Assembly (NCBI GenBank): GCA_900073065.1
Contig: FJOG01000001.1
Location: 3,132,483 to 3,196,482, forward strand
Source of the DNA: Phialocephala subalpina
Taxonomy: Eukaryota > Ascomycota > Leotiomycetes > Helotiales > Mollisiaceae
Direction of reading: 5' to 3'
DNA: 64,000 bases
Shown here: positions 33,547 through 45,672 of the stretch, one piece after another
Layout of the letters: each line of letters opens with the position of its first letter
Numbering within the stretch: the stretch's first letter is position 1
Notes under the pieces: generated by a model
Database searches by the model: none
Seen by the model: only the letters and a program-made list of their open reading frames with translations
What the model was told of the DNA's origin: nothing
Translations under genes and position numbers: made by a program

Positions 33547-34496
33547 CACTCTTCTACTTCGACGAAGAACTCCTCAGCATCGATCTCCGTCTCGATTGGG
33601 GCCATATTTAAGAGGGCGTAAGACGCGATCTCGGCCAGTAAGTCCTTTAGATATTAGTCCTTGTTTTCGACGAAGAGGGTTAGGTCGGTGTATTCGATGC
33701 ATTGACGAACTAGCAGACGGCGCAATGGACTCTCTTCGCCTTGAGTGTTGTTGTAAACGTAGTCGAAAGTGGCCTCCGGGGCACAACTGTGTTCAACAGC
33801 GATCCTCGTAATGGCTTCGATCGCTGCATTTTGCAGAGTAGGAATTGACAGCTTCTCCGCGAGAACCCAGAGTTCTGCAAGAGATTTGTCTTCTTCTCCG
33901 TAATCTTCGTCATCGAGGTCCATATCCGGGGGTGGACTCAGCTGCTTTGTCATGAGTTCCTCGTTGAAAAGCCAACCATGGAGAATTTGGAAAGCCCTTG
34001 AAGTTGTATCGATGATACGGTAATGCGTTTGATGCTCGACGGAGTCGCCGTTCAAGGCTGCCTGTGAAATGTCAGAAAATCTAGAGGAACTTTCGACAGG
34101 CTCGAAAAACATTGGCAGGCGAACTTACATTCAGGACACTAGAGTAAAAGCAAGCCAACTTCTTAGGTACCGTGAACTTCTCTGTGTTATCTTCGGGACC
34201 GATAATGAATGTAACATGGGCATCGCCATCGCTAATAGATGGTTGTATGTTAATGCACACAGATCGACAATGCAAAGTAGCAAGAAAGGATCCATGGGCG
34301 GAACTTACGAGAGGAAAGGCTTGTTCTTTTCTTTCTTTATGCGGATACCGCCAACCTGCTGTGAGGGTTTTTTGATTTTGTTTGTGTCAATCGACGATGC
34401 CCAAGCTCGAAAGGCAGACATCTTGTTCTTCTTCGGGCTTGGTGAGGCAATGATCCGTGCGGAACTCTTTCTCTTCTCCGGAGTTTTGGACAGCAT
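33547..34496 (-). pseudogene. BTB/POZ gene with premature stop (tandem triplet, copy 1)
   Basis: Exons 34309-34496, 34129-34231 and 33654-34061 splice in phase to 232 residues. A lysine-rich start (MLSKTPEKRKSSARI, with KKNK) precedes the BTB core: DGDAHVTFIIGPEDNTEKFT, KLACFYSSVLN, AALNGD, YRIIDTTSRAFQILHGWLF. The helical region with LAELWVLAEKLSIPTLQNAA and YVYNNTQ follows. The frame then hits TAA at 33654-33656. The same frame stays open beyond it, coding LKDLLAEIASYALLN and FFVEVEE to a TGA at 33547. Sister copies have this tail, so the TAA is probably a recent nonsense change (or a sequencing error). The truncated protein keeps the whole BTB domain and may still work. Confidence 0.65.
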
Positions 34497-35029
34497 GGTG
34501 TAAGGAAATGAAGTTCCACTTTGTGTTATTGCTGTTGGTGGGAAGGATTTCAGGACCTAGATGGCTCGAGAAAGTTATGTTCTGTCGACGGAGGTGGAAA
34601 GAGATCGAAGGTAGTATATATAGCACGAATGTCCGGTGAATCGGACGAGTCTGTGGCAACCGAGCCTGATTGAGTCGGACGAGGCTGTGAAAAGTCGAGC
34701 GGCTGTTAAAGAATGTAGAAAGTGATGGAAAAGAATGAGTTGGTGCCATATTTATACCATGGTGAACATCAATAGCTCTAAAGCAAACGAAATAATCACA
34801 GCTGTTTGACATATGACCGTCACGAAGTTTAAAAAAACAGCAATTGCAACAAGAACATTCTCGTGCATTAATTTGAGATCAAGGAATATGATCCAATTGT
34901 CACATCAAAAGCTGGAACGCAAGCACGTTTTATGCAGACACCAGAGCAAATGGTTATTCATTATGCTTTGCTACTAGTAGCAGACCTTGCCGGTACAATC
35001 TCTCTATTAAGGATGTCTCCTCCACATCA
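34497..35029. other. Intergenic within the BTB triplet
   Basis: Promoter of copy 1 and 3' flank of copy 2. A 141-residue minus-strand frame (34387-34812) mostly overlaps copy 1 exon 1 in another frame and is not called. Confidence 0.4.
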
Positions 35030-35907
35030 TTACTCCACTGGAACGAAGAACAACCTTGCGGCATCGAACTCGGGCTCATAGTAGTCTCCGCCCTGATCAT
35101 AGCTTTCGCCGATAAGGTAGTAGAAGGTCAACTAGCAGTTGCTTGGGAATGAGGTCTGATGTTTGGCGAATCACAACAGCCCGAGGAGTCAATCTGGCGC
35201 ATTTGTGGACAGCGAGGTCTCTCAACGTACTTCCAGCAGCAGTGTTCTCGTAGACATAGTTGAAGGTTTCAGAGGGCGCCTTTTTGTATCGATTCTCAAT
35301 CCTCACCATGCGTGTAACCAATAAGTTTTGAAGTGAAGGGATGAGAAGTTTATCAGCGAGAATCCATAGCTCAGCGAGGGCGAGATCTTCGCCAGCTTGC
35401 TCCGGGAAAGATGGTTCCGTGCTTGGATGCAGTTGCTCCAGTTTAAGCTTCTGGAAATAGAACCACTGAACGAGAAGGCCAACGGTAGCCGGCCGTCGGG
35501 AAGACGGTAAGTCTGTGGGTTTCCTTCAATGAATCCGGAGTTGAACGCAGCCTGAAAATCAGGTCAGAGGTGAAGTTGATCGTCAGACAGGGGCTCAAAG
35601 CTCGTGTCTGATAATGTAGATGAACTGACCTTCAAAACAATTGACCAAAAGTACACGACGTCCTTGTGGACCAGAAACTTCTCGATCTTGTCATCGGGTC
35701 CAGCCAGAAATATCACCATTGCAGCTGGTTCTCTGTGGACAAATAGTCAGCTTCAACCTGTAGCAGCGGAGCACAATGAGCTTACGAGAAACTGGGCACC
35801 TTCCAGTGATCGTCCGTGAGAGCAACGTCAACAGCAACAGATCCAGACTCGCTGTTGGTGTTTGTGCCAGCATCGCTCTCGCTTTCTTGATTCTCTGGCG
35901 TCTCCAT
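35030..35907 (-). pseudogene. BTB/POZ gene with two frameshifts (triplet, copy 2)
   Basis: Exon 1 (METPENQESESDAGTN...WKVPSFS) joins by a phase-2 intron to EPAAMVIFLAGPDDKIEKFL and VYFWSIVLK. A second intron (GTCAGT...TTTCAG) leads to AAFNSGFIEGNPQTYRLPD. There the frame slips by one base (near 35500) and continues as LLVQWFYFQKLKLEQLHP, LALAELWILADKLLIPSLQN and YVYENTAAGSTLRDL. A second slip near 35115 separates this from the tail YLIGESYDQGGDYYEPEFDA and LFFVPVE, which ends at 35030. Intron positions match copy 1, which supports tandem duplication. Confidence 0.65.
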
Positions 35908-36463
35908 CCTAAATGAGGATGGTGTTGTATCGTGATGGTCGAGGTATCGTTGTCCGGGGGAGGTTTTTGAAGACGGGATTCTGTAGCGAAGTTGGTTCGG
36001 CTAAGTTTTGTGGGGGTACGAATGAATTTCTAAGACATATGAAGCTGAACAGTAAGCAGTAATGTTCAACGGGTATATGGAGATTGAGATTTTGATTTAT
36101 TTGAAACAAGTCAAAGGGCGAACACGGAGGGGGCTTGCGCAAGCACTAAATGTCGGAAGGTTGGAATGATCAAATGCTTTTCTGGTGAAGACCGACCTTC
36201 GATGCCTCAATTTCCTAGCTAACTTGAATATCATTTTATGCTTCCTAGACTTCCCAGAGATTCTGCTGTCCTAGCTTGAGTTCTTTGATGTATCTCCTCA
36301 ATCCTAGGCGTCGATACCCTTTATTACGTTACGAGCCACACTTGAACTTCTCGGGGTCTTTTTTCTGTGTCGCGAGGAGCATATCAGCGCTTCTTCAATT
36401 GTCTGTGGCAGACAGGGGCATTGGAGGTACTGCATAGAGTGAACTTGCAATGACCTATTCTGT
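35908..36463. other. Intergenic within the BTB triplet
   Basis: Promoter of copy 2 and 3' flank of copy 3. No gene seen. Confidence 0.4.
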
Positions 36464-37253
36464 TCAAGACTTGTCCTTGGCAGTCTCATCAACGAAGAAA
36501 GTAGCAGCCGATCTATCGATATCCGGCTCTGAATCTCCCAGGAGTCGCATGGACTCGGCGGCAATATCTAGCAAGAACTCCATTCCGTAGCTCTCGGCCT
36601 GAGCGTACGAAAAGTCTCTGGGGCTGAAGTAGCTGACGCATCAACGGACAAAAAAATGCTCGTGGCATGCTGTCCTTTTCCGTATTGGCGTAGATGTACT
36701 CGATACTGCATAAGCCTGCAGTCTCGTAATTCTCGTTGATTGCTGCGATCTTCCTCAGGGCACAATCTTGCAACCTTGGCATGAAAAACTTGTTTGAAAG
36801 CACCATAGCTCGACCAAGGCCGTGTCTTCTTGCTTGCTTGCATAGATGATTTGAGCCGAAGGTATCCCAACGTAGATCTTTTTGTTTTTCCTCCCACCCC
36901 TTGAGCCAGTGTACATCGAGATCTTATCGATACAGCCATTGCACTATGATCTAAAATGCTCGAGACGTGGTATCTCCAAGTCGATAAATTTGGGTTTGGC
37001 CTTCGATAAAGTCGCTGTTGAAAGCCGTATCGAGCACGGGAGAGTAGTGACACGCGAATTCTTTGTGCACTTTGAATTCTTGGGCGGTTTCGGTGAGGCC
37101 AATGATGAAGGTAACGAGGGTACCGCCAGGTCTACGCAACCTCAGCTTCTTGTCCCCGACGTGGTGGGACATTGGGAAGAGAACTTATGTGAAGAGTGGA
37201 TGTCCACCCTTTGGTTGGTTGCGCGGTTCGCGCTTCGTGATTGTTTCGGCCAT
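36464..37253 (-). pseudogene. BTB/POZ pseudogene, heavily damaged (triplet, copy 3)
   Basis: Exon 1 (MAETITKREPRNQPKGGHPL...) should end with a GTAAGT donor, but the site reads ATAAGT near 37187, so its splice donor looks lost. After an acceptor near 37137 the BTB core is clear: PGGTLVTFIIGLTETAQEFK, HKEFACHYSPVLDTAFNSDF, YRLGDTTSRAF. A stop follows directly. Later pieces in other frames (MVLSNKFFMPRLQDCALRKI, CSIEYIYANTEKDS, then YGMEFLLDIAAESMRLLGD and ATFFVDE) show the usual order of a BTB protein to a stop at 36464. Unlike copies 1 and 2 it has no intron inside the BTB core. Confidence 0.65.
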
Positions 37254-37598
37254 GGCGATGTCTTGTGCAGGTTTTGACTGGAACTTGGGGAGGGTTGTTG
37301 AAGAAATGGAAGGGGTATATTTCGAAGATTAGGAGCGAAGCCACTTAGTTCAACGAGATTTAAGATTCGCCCTCTTGAGCAGTTCGCAAAGTTGACTGTC
37401 ATTTTGGAACGGAAACTCAACGCCCTAAATGAAACCGGGAATTACGATGGTCCTCATTGTCAACTCAGACTAGGAGAAAAAGAACCAAAATTGGAGGAAG
37501 TCACTTCACAACTAAAATCAAGAACCAACAGTCAATTTAGCACGAAATGTACAGACTGGTTGGGACATTCAATACGGGTATCGTTATGGTCTCTCCAA
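37254..37598. other. Intergenic, no gene seen
   Basis: Promoter of the BTB pseudogene and 3' flank of the RSA4 gene. Confidence 0.45.
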
Positions 37599-39405
37599 CT
37601 AATGTCTCCATACACGCACTGCTTTATCCTTCCCACCACTTCCCACCTTCTGCCCGTCAGGGCTCCAGTCAACCGCATAAACTTCATCTTTATGTCCTGG
37701 AAGATCTGCAAATACATTAGATCCGAGCTGAAGTTTCGGAATTCGGGAATCTTACCGGCAGATAATTTGTGCGTCCTCATGTCCCATACCTTCAAAGTAG
37801 TATCTTTGGAAGCAGTTACGAGCAGCCTGGAGTCTGGACTGAAAGCGCATTGATAAACAGGAGCTACATGACCTCGTAAAGTATTTATGAATTTCCCATC
37901 CCTCGCATTCCATACCTACAAGAAGTTAGTATGGGGTTTCAAAGGATCCTCAGGGGTTGAGGAGCCGAGCTCTTTGAGAGCTCCTTGAAGACCTGCAAGA
38001 CATGTCTCAGGAGCTCGACTCCTACGCAATGGCGGATTCAGGGTGGGATTTACCTTGGTATGGTTATCGAATCCACAAGAAGCAATCAAGAGCCCATCTG
38101 GCGAGAATGTGACATGGTTCACTTGCTTCTGGTGGCCAAGCATTCGTGCCACTGGCTTCGTACCTTTCAGAGGCTCCCACAAATACAAAGTGAAGTCCTC
38201 GCTGGCAGAGACTAGTCTCTCGACGATTTCACCTTGTATTGTGACAGCCTTCGTAAATCTTTCTTTTGCTTTCGCCAATTTCCCCTCTTCTGAGTCCGGT
38301 ATCTTGCCAGTATGATCGTGGAATGCCGTTCGGTTAACGAAGTCAGTGGATAGCGCAAGGTGATTTACCCAATGTGCATGAGCGTTAAGAGAATGTGCAA
38401 GTGTACCGTCGTTGGCATTCCAAATCTTGATAGCTTTATCTTGAGAAGCCGTATATATGAAGCCCGTACCTCCCCACTTGACGCACGTTACCGACCCCTT
38501 GTGTCCGCTCAACACCATCTCAATAGTCTGCTGATTTGTCGACCACACCCTAACAGTGCAATCCTTCGACGACGAAGCCAAACGTGGCTGATCGGGCTTC
38601 TGCATGTGGTATGGCTCCCAAGCAAGACTCGTTACAAACTTTGAATGCCCTTTCATCGGATTTCCTAGCTGTTTCCCAGTCTTTGGGTCCCATATCCTAA
38701 CAGTTTGGTCGTAGGATCCGGTGGCTATCCTCGATTCGTCCGGTGACCAACTCACAGCTAAGACCCAACTGGTATGCCCTTTCAATGTATGTACCGGAGT
38801 ACCAGTATCGCAGTCCCATATTCTTGCCGTAAAATCGCCACTGCCACTAACCATCCTTGAAGAGGATCTGGGTGAGAATTGTGTTGCTAGGATTGCTTCT
38901 CCATGGCCTGGAATTGTTGATGCGCACCTTGAAACTGCTTGAACTCTGAAAACAGCTTGCGGAGCGGCGGATATGTTCTGGACTTCTTCCGTGCTAATCA
39001 GACCCGGATTGATGAGGGTCTTCCAAACGTTCGTAGGGTATGCTGTCGTGATGTCTTCGGAAGTCTTCTTGTCTTTCACAGGAAGTGTGAATCGATATGG
39101 TATTGAATCTGAGGAGTCCTAAGGAAAATGTTAGTAAGTGAACAAGATGCTGATTTGTTCAAGGACGGTCAACTTGCATGTCCTTGTAGGGTGTTCAAGA
39201 GAAGCTCAAGATTCTTTGGAGTTGCATCTGCGACCGGGACCAATACTGGGCCTTGACCTATTGGCAGACCAGTAGTCTCGTCGAAGAATTGTATGCGCAA
39301 GCTGCCCGCATCGCTAGGAACTTCTTCGATGTCCTGCTGTTGTCTGGCTCTCTCTGCGGCATCAGTGCGCTGCCTCTTGCTGGGTGGTGGAAGGACAGTC
39401 GCCAT
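37599..39405 (-). CDS. RSA4: Ribosome assembly WD40 protein Rsa4/Notchless
   Basis: Nucleolar/nuclear factor of 60S subunit maturation, removed by the AAA-ATPase Rea1/Midasin. Exons 39178-39405, 38054-39118, 37756-37915 and 37599-37705 give 519 residues, as in the family. The N-terminal NLE domain (about residues 35-75: IQFFDETTGLPIGQGPVLVP, LLLNTLQGH) is followed by an eight-bladed WD40 propeller. Blade motifs seen include STIPGHGEAILATQFSP, TGTPVHTLKGHTSWVLAVSW, MVLSGHKGSVTCVKWGG, MLGHQKQVNHVTFSPDG and LRGHVAPVYQCAFSPD. The last blade ends DKAVRVWRH. Intron 1 (39119-39177) uses a GC donor, GCAAGT. Confidence 0.95.
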
Positions 39406-39782
39406 TGCAGATACTTTTTCGACAAATTAGAGAAGCAATAAAATGACAAATGCCGTCCAAAGCAACAGTTTATGTGTCCTGCTGCTGGTCGGATGCCTCG
39501 TTATTGCGTATGGCGGGGTGATGATGCGAGGCGGAAAATGTGTAGAGGAATTTTTTTGAAATTACTGCCAGCCTCGTTGGTCCGTGCGCGAGGCTGATCC
39601 GAACCCTCTTTCAACCTTCTCTCGACAACAACACTCAAGCATCAACTTGCAGCAGAGCCTGATGAAGGCCACGCATCACCTGCGAGGCCACCATAATCTG
39701 CCAGGAATCATCACACACTTTGATATACCATTAATCTCTAGCTACTAACTTTTCTTTTCCCTCTGGAGTCTATATTGCAGCA

Positions 39783-42774
39783 ATGGCGACTTCTCGACCG
39801 TCAACGTCTTATAGCTACGCATCCACTTCATACCAGAATGGCTACACAATATCCACATCTCAAGCACTGGATGGTAGACCAGGAACTGCTAGACCCGGGA
39901 CTGCTCGTCCAAGTACTGGACGTCGCTCACGAGCCAGTTCTACCTTGGGTGGCGAGTCTGAACAAATTATCTGCGCCGTCAATGAGTCGAGAGGTGTATC
40001 TCCCACCGTCGGACTTTCATTCGTCAATATCACCACAGGCGAGGCAGTCCTCAGTCAGATCTGCGACAATCAATTCTATGCTCGAACACTTAACAAACTA
40101 CAGGTATTCGAACCTACGGTCATACTGGTCATCTCAACATGCGGCCCTCCGAGTCCGTCAAAGATGTACCTGGTCATCGAGGAGAACATCATCGGAGCCA
40201 CGATCACCCTAATTGACCGTAAGTATTGGGTTGAATCAGCAGGCCTTGAGTTCATCCAGCAACTTGCATTTATGGAGGACGTGGAGGCACTCAAAGTTGC
40301 GGTGGAAGGGAACTTCTTCGCGACTTGCTGCTTTGCTGCTGTAAGTGCCACAATTCGTAGCTTTAATTGTATCAAGCTCATCCTCGAAAGGCACTGAAAT
40401 ATATCGACCTGAAAATGTCACTTACCTTCGCCTTTCACTCTCTCCGCATCAAATATCAGCCATCAGAAGGCTCGATGATGATCGACCTTTCTACCATTCA
40501 GTCCTTGGAGCTCATACAAAATATCCAGAATGCGAAGTCAAAAGACTGCTTGTTTGGTGTGATGAATGAGACGTTGACGCCAATGGGAGCTCGCCTACTC
40601 AGAAGCAACATCCTGCAGCCCTCAACGCAAGAAACTGTTCTCAAGCAGCGTTACGAGGCGGTCCAGGAGTTGAGCTCGAAGGAAGATATGTTCTATCAGA
40701 CCAGGCTAGGTGGAGTTCCTCATCCATTTAAGGCGAGTCCTGAGTCCTGACTATCGATAGGGCTCAAGACCATCCAAGATATAGAGAAGCTCCTGACGAG
40801 TGTACGTTCTGATCTAGTCTGGAAATATGCCCTATGCTGACCGTATAGCTCATTATCATACCCACGCAACCTGAAATCAGACGTTCCGAGCAATCTATCA
40901 ACAATATCTTGATGCTGAAGAGCTTTGTCCAATCTGTTATGCCAATCTACGAAGCACTTGCAGGAGCTCACTCTGAATTAATAGTCATAATTCGAGAGAA
41001 CTGCCGACCAGAAAACACCAAGCGCACCATGGATTTTATCCAGGAGGTGATCAATGAGGATGTCACGTTCCAGCAAAAGCCTCTCGATCTGCGCAATCAG
41101 AGAACTTATGCGGTGAAGGTAGAGTACTCTTCCCATATCTTCCACAGGTTATACTGATCCTTTCCCAGTCTGGTGTCAGTGGGCTTCTTGACGTCGCACG
41201 TCAGACATTCAAAGAAGCCACAGAAGATGTTCATCAGCATGTCACAGATATCAATCGTGGGTCAATCTTCCTGTATTACCAACGATGAAACTCACATATC
41301 ACAGAACGATTCGAGATGCAGGCTGAGACGAGGTACGAAAATTCTCGTCGGTATTACTTGCGCCTACCGGAAGGCGAATTTGACGGACGAGCCGTACCTG
41401 ACATTTTAGTCAATCGATATCGAAAGAAAGGTTTCATCGAATGCCAAACCTTGGACCTGATGAAATTGAACAAACGAATCGAGGACTCGCATCAAGAAGT
41501 GGTTCTGATGAGTGACAAAACTATTCAGGCCTTGATTGACAACATTCTTGGCGAAATTCCAGTCCTGTTCAGGGTGTGCGAAAGCATTGCTATGCTGGAT
41601 ATGATAATCGCGTTTGCTCAGCTTGCGACCTCGGCTACCAACAACTACGTCAAACCAGAAATCATAGATTGCATTGCCATCAGGTCTGGTCGTCATCCTG
41701 TTCGTGAAAAGGCAAGTTTGGAGAGTTCTTGTTAGCAGGTGTCTGGCTGACCAAGCTTGGAACAGGTCCACAAGGAGAAATTCATTCCCAACGATGTCTA
41801 CGCATCCGCACAGAAACGCTTTCAAATTATCACAGGCTGCAACATGAGCGGTAAAAGTACGTACATCAGGTCTGTTGCTCTCACCACTGTCATGGCTCAG
41901 GTTGGAAGCTTTGTTCCTGCCGAATACGCCTCGTTCTCCTTGGTCCATCAGTTGTTTGCACGGGTCTCGATGGACGATAGTATCGAGGCCAATGTCTCGA
42001 CTTTTGCTTCTGAGATGAGGGAGACTGCTTTCATTCTCAGGTATGTCCTCGACCTTGCGCTCTTAGATCGTCACTGGTTTAATTGGGGTATCAGGAACAT
42101 TGACAAAAACAGCCTAGCCATCATTGATGAGCTTGGTCGAGGTACCAGTAGCCGTGATGGTCTGGCAATCGCGCTGAGCATTGCAGAAGCCCTGGTTGAC
42201 AGCAGAGCCATCGTGTTCTTCGCCACACATTTCAGAGAGCTTGGCAAGTTGGTCTTTCCGCTCAGTGAGCATACACTAACAAGTAATAGCACAAATCATG
42301 TCCGAGCGAGTCGGCGTTGTCAACCTTCACCTTGCAGTCGACATGAGCGAAGATAATACCATGACTATGCTGTACAAGATTGGAGCAGGCTTCGTACAAG
42401 AGAAGCACTACGGGATTGCCCTTGCTCGCGTTGTGGACTTTCCACCTCAAGTTCTTGAAGTCGCAGATCGAGTCTCGAATGCTCTCGACGCTCAGGCTGC
42501 CGCCAAGAAGCAGTCTTCCAAAGCCTTCGCGCTTGCCAGGAGAAGAAAATTGGTCCTTGGCTTGAAGGAGACCCTCAATCAGGCTGCGAATGGCCCTATG
42601 GAAGGCAAGGCCTTGTTGAGTTGGCTGCGCAGATTGCAGGACGAGTTCGTTCGGCGTATGGACCAAATTGACAACGACGTTGGTAGCAGCGATACAGAGG
42701 AAACAGTCATGGACAATGAGGAGTCGCAAACTGGGGATAGTCGCCGTGAGGTTTCCGCAGACACCCAAGGCTAG
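39783..42774 (+). CDS. MSH4: Meiotic MutS homolog Msh4
   Basis: Partner of Msh5 in a clamp that stabilises crossover intermediates in meiosis. Nine exons: 39783-40340, 40391-40709, 40761-40801, 40849-41118, 41169-41256, 41305-41711, 41766-42040, 42095-42243, 42290-42774, giving 863 residues in one clean frame. The N-terminus is Ser/Thr-rich and, as expected for Msh4, has no mismatch-recognition domain. The connector/core region begins IICAVNESRGVSPTVGLSFV. The ATPase shows Walker A (TGCNMSGKSTYIRS), AEYASFSLVHQLFARVSMDD, Walker B (LAIIDELGRGTSSRDGLAIA) and THFREL. The intron junctions around 41712 and 42244 are GC-AG (both GCAAGT). The end is acidic. An intact MSH4 argues that the species keeps a sexual cycle, or lost it recently. 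Confidence 0.95.
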
Positions 42775-42901
42775 GATTTGCCTGTCATATTTTGCTGAAA
42801 GTTTGTTGCATAAGTAGCTCCTTACATAGCTGTCAAATAAATCGTATGTTCCCCGCTACTTCATTTAGCCTCCAAGATGTTCCAGGATCGCTAGGTAAGG
42901 A

Positions 42902-44603
42902 ATGGGTAATGAATGGACAGCTTTCAAGTTTGTGATGGCGTCACATCACATGCCCTCATACCTCACACTTGGCAACTGGTGCACCATTACGGGCCGATGC
43001 GAGGATGAGCCACTATTCTCAATACTGTTGAGCTTAGCTCCGGGCGTACACATGGTTAGAAATCCTAAGTACGTCTTCAACTTGTGGTACCGACCTCGCG
43101 CTAGGGTATGTTCACCAAAGTCAGAAATTATGTCGAATTTATTCCTTGAACATGAGTATAAAACCGAAAGCTGTCATGCTCCACTCATTGACAACTCCCC
43201 GATAGACTTCATCCCAGCGTCGCGCCTGATACTCGAAATGGAACCTTTTAGTCTTAAGCGTTCGGAAGCACTTTCGGCATCTATGTAAGTCTCGTCTTCT
43301 TGGGGACATTTGCCTCTCTTGTGGCTGTGTCCAGGATCAATCCCAAATGGGCTTCTGGATTTTCTACAGCTTTTGTTCTTCGACAAGGACAGAAACGATT
43401 GTTAATGCCTGGCGAAACTATAGGTGGTCGTATCAGCGAATCTCTCCAAGCTCTACCCAACGTCAATCCCACACACCTGCCTCACAGAAAGTTGAATACA
43501 AAGTATACTATGAGAATGGAGTGGAGTACTGCAGAGAGAGCAAGGCAACTAATGGAGAGAATGCCTTCCACAAATTCCTCGGGCTGGTTGGATATCACAA
43601 CGACGAAGAGGAATACGATCGTTCTCTTAAGTGGGTATGGGTATCTCTCCTTGTGGGTGGCACTGAAGTAGGTGGATATTGGGCTGAGGACAGCGACATA
43701 TTCAGTTTCGAAAAGTACATGCGATGGAGTGAGATACCCAGAGATCAGAGAGCAGAATATTCGAAAAGGCGTGGAAGACCACATGATTCTAATGCTCGTC
43801 AAAGAGAGCATTTTCTCGATCGCGTGCACAGGGCAGCTGCAGCCGAACAACGGACCGCTTCGACTTTGACGAATCAACCACGTCGGCCTCTTCTCGGCAC
43901 AGCATTACAATTACATCCTATGGGGCCTTCCGACGAGGAGAACGACGCTGACGACGAAGACTCTCCCATGGGAGTTGTTTCCGATGCTTCCACGTTAGAA
44001 AGAAGATATCAGGTCCGCACATCCCACCGTGACTTGAAGCGAATAACGCAAGAGCAAAATTCGAGGACTGGCCAGGACACTGCTGCAGAACGGAGTGTTT
44101 CCGATCGCAATCACTCCCTCGATCAGGACTTTCGTTTGGGCCCTGTCCTGGGTACTGCCATTGAAGGATTTGTCGAAAGGGCACCTGAACCTTTTGCAAT
44201 CGTGCGAAATGTGGAAGAGCGTTTTGAGTCGTCCATAGCAGCTCAAATTGAAGTTCAGGCTGCTAGGGCGAATACTACAAATCGGTCCTCAGCCACGCCA
44301 ATCCCAGCGACAGATAACACGGCCATGCCGCCTCGAACTACAAATTATCCTCAGTCTGCTGCAGGCTCAGCCGGTACACGAAGACCAGCCACCTCGAATG
44401 TATCACTTCAGCCTCTCCAAATACCACCACGAATTTACCCAGCACAGTCGCCTTCCCGAGCCCCTTATCCTGGTCACTTTATCCCTGGTCCTCCAGTTCC
44501 AACACTCCCAGATCCCTTCTTTGGACGATTCCCGGCGGCAGGATATGGAGTCGATTTTTGGGTCATGCAGCAGCGAAGATATATGTTTGAACGACATCTT
44601 TGA
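42902..44603 (+). CDS. Unknown protein, Pro/Ser-rich C-terminal half
   Basis: Exons 42902-43284, 43335-43423 and 43492-44603 splice in phase to 527 residues. No family recognised. The N-terminal third looks folded (ASRLILEMEPFSLKRSEAL, NPKWASGFSTAFVLRQGQKR, VEYKVYYENGVEYC, HKFLGLVGYHNDEEEYDRSL, VWVSLLVGGTEVGGYW). An acidic stretch (SDEENDADDED) and a low-complexity Ser/Thr/Pro/Arg region follow, ending in a Pro-rich segment with FFGRFPAAGYGVDFWV. No signal peptide or membrane segment. The third exon needs the acceptor CAGAAAG/TT; the first ATG is tentative. It lies about 130 bp after MSH4, same strand. Confidence 0.55.
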
Positions 44604-45128
44604 CCTCGAAAATATAAATGACTGCTAAAGTTATAGGAAGCATCATTGCCCAATCTTCGCTGAAAATTTCCAGTCTCTAGATTCCGCTACATCGATTGGA
44701 CGATGGCGCTACGAGGCGCAAAAGAAAGTTTAAGAGGTTGTAATGGAGGTGCGAGTTAACATTGGCGTTAGTCGTATTCATTTCACTGAACTCTCATATT
44801 ACTTTATCCCTTCGTACCATTTCCTCTGCCCCTGATGGCTTCAAGAATGCCGTACTTGTAAAGTCACAAGTAAGCTCTTCGAACCTTCCTGAGGATGTGG
44901 CTTAGGGGCTCAACAGAGTACCTGTCAAAATTTCAAAGAATTTTTGGCAGAAACGAGCTGTTCACTTGTTCCACGAATATTTGATTTATGGACTTGATTC
45001 TTGATACAGATTCAAACTGTATCTGTCCTCAGACGCCAACCAAACTCCAGACTATGACTCCATGAGCACAAACTCGAACCGCAAGGTAATCTTATATTCC
45101 AGCTCAACTTCTTCCTTCGAACAATTGA
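44604..45128. other. Intergenic, convergent 3' flanks
   Basis: Between the plus-strand unknown gene and a minus-strand BTB-related gene. No gene seen. Confidence 0.45.
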
Positions 45129-45672
45129 CTATACTCCTGCCATTCGTCGCCTCGCTTTTTCCTTGCCCCTGACAGCAATCTCAGACAACATCTCACGAGG
45201 GAGAGACTCCCCATCTTCGTTGAAACCCTCCTTTGTCATCTCGAGCACGAATGAAACGGCATGATGGCGTAGCGCACTGCCCCGCTTTGTGTGCGAGTAG
45301 ATATACTCGAACACCATTGCGATATCTAGTAATCCCTTGTCCTCGAAGATGCTGACTAGACTCTTCATTGAGAGCACGCGGACTTCGAAGAGATCCAGTC
45401 TGTCGACGAGTACCCAAAACTCAGCTAGAGAAAGTTGCTCTAGTTCTAGCTTGTCGAGTTCCTCGGAGGTATCAGAGTCTGTTTCACGCCGGAGGGGCTC
45501 AAAGGTCCGGAAGTACCTAGGAGAATACATGTCAGCTCATGGGTTTTGCCGACAACTTCGCCGGCGATCAGCCGTAACCACGATTAACTTACGAGAAAGT
45601 CAACCCAGATTGAGCAGACCCATCTGCTCTTTCGCCGCATCTGGCTTTCTTCTGCATCGGCTCGTAGGTGCC
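45129..45672 (-). pseudogene. BTB-family gene lacking the BTB core
   Basis: A short first exon (MQKKARCGERADGSAQSGLT...) ends at a GTAAGT donor near 45594 with phase 2, as in the other family members. But the next exon (acceptor TCCTAG at 45518) begins directly in the region after the BTB domain: YFRTFEPLRRETDSDTSEEL, LSLAEFWVLVDRLDLFEVRV, FEYIYSHTKRGSALRHHAVS, SLPREMLSEIAVRGK. About 90 residues of BTB core are missing, so an exon or segment has been deleted. The remainder is open. It might be a solo C-terminal-domain protein or a pseudogene. The family link rests on the shared LAE-LWVL and EYIYS motifs. Confidence 0.5.
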
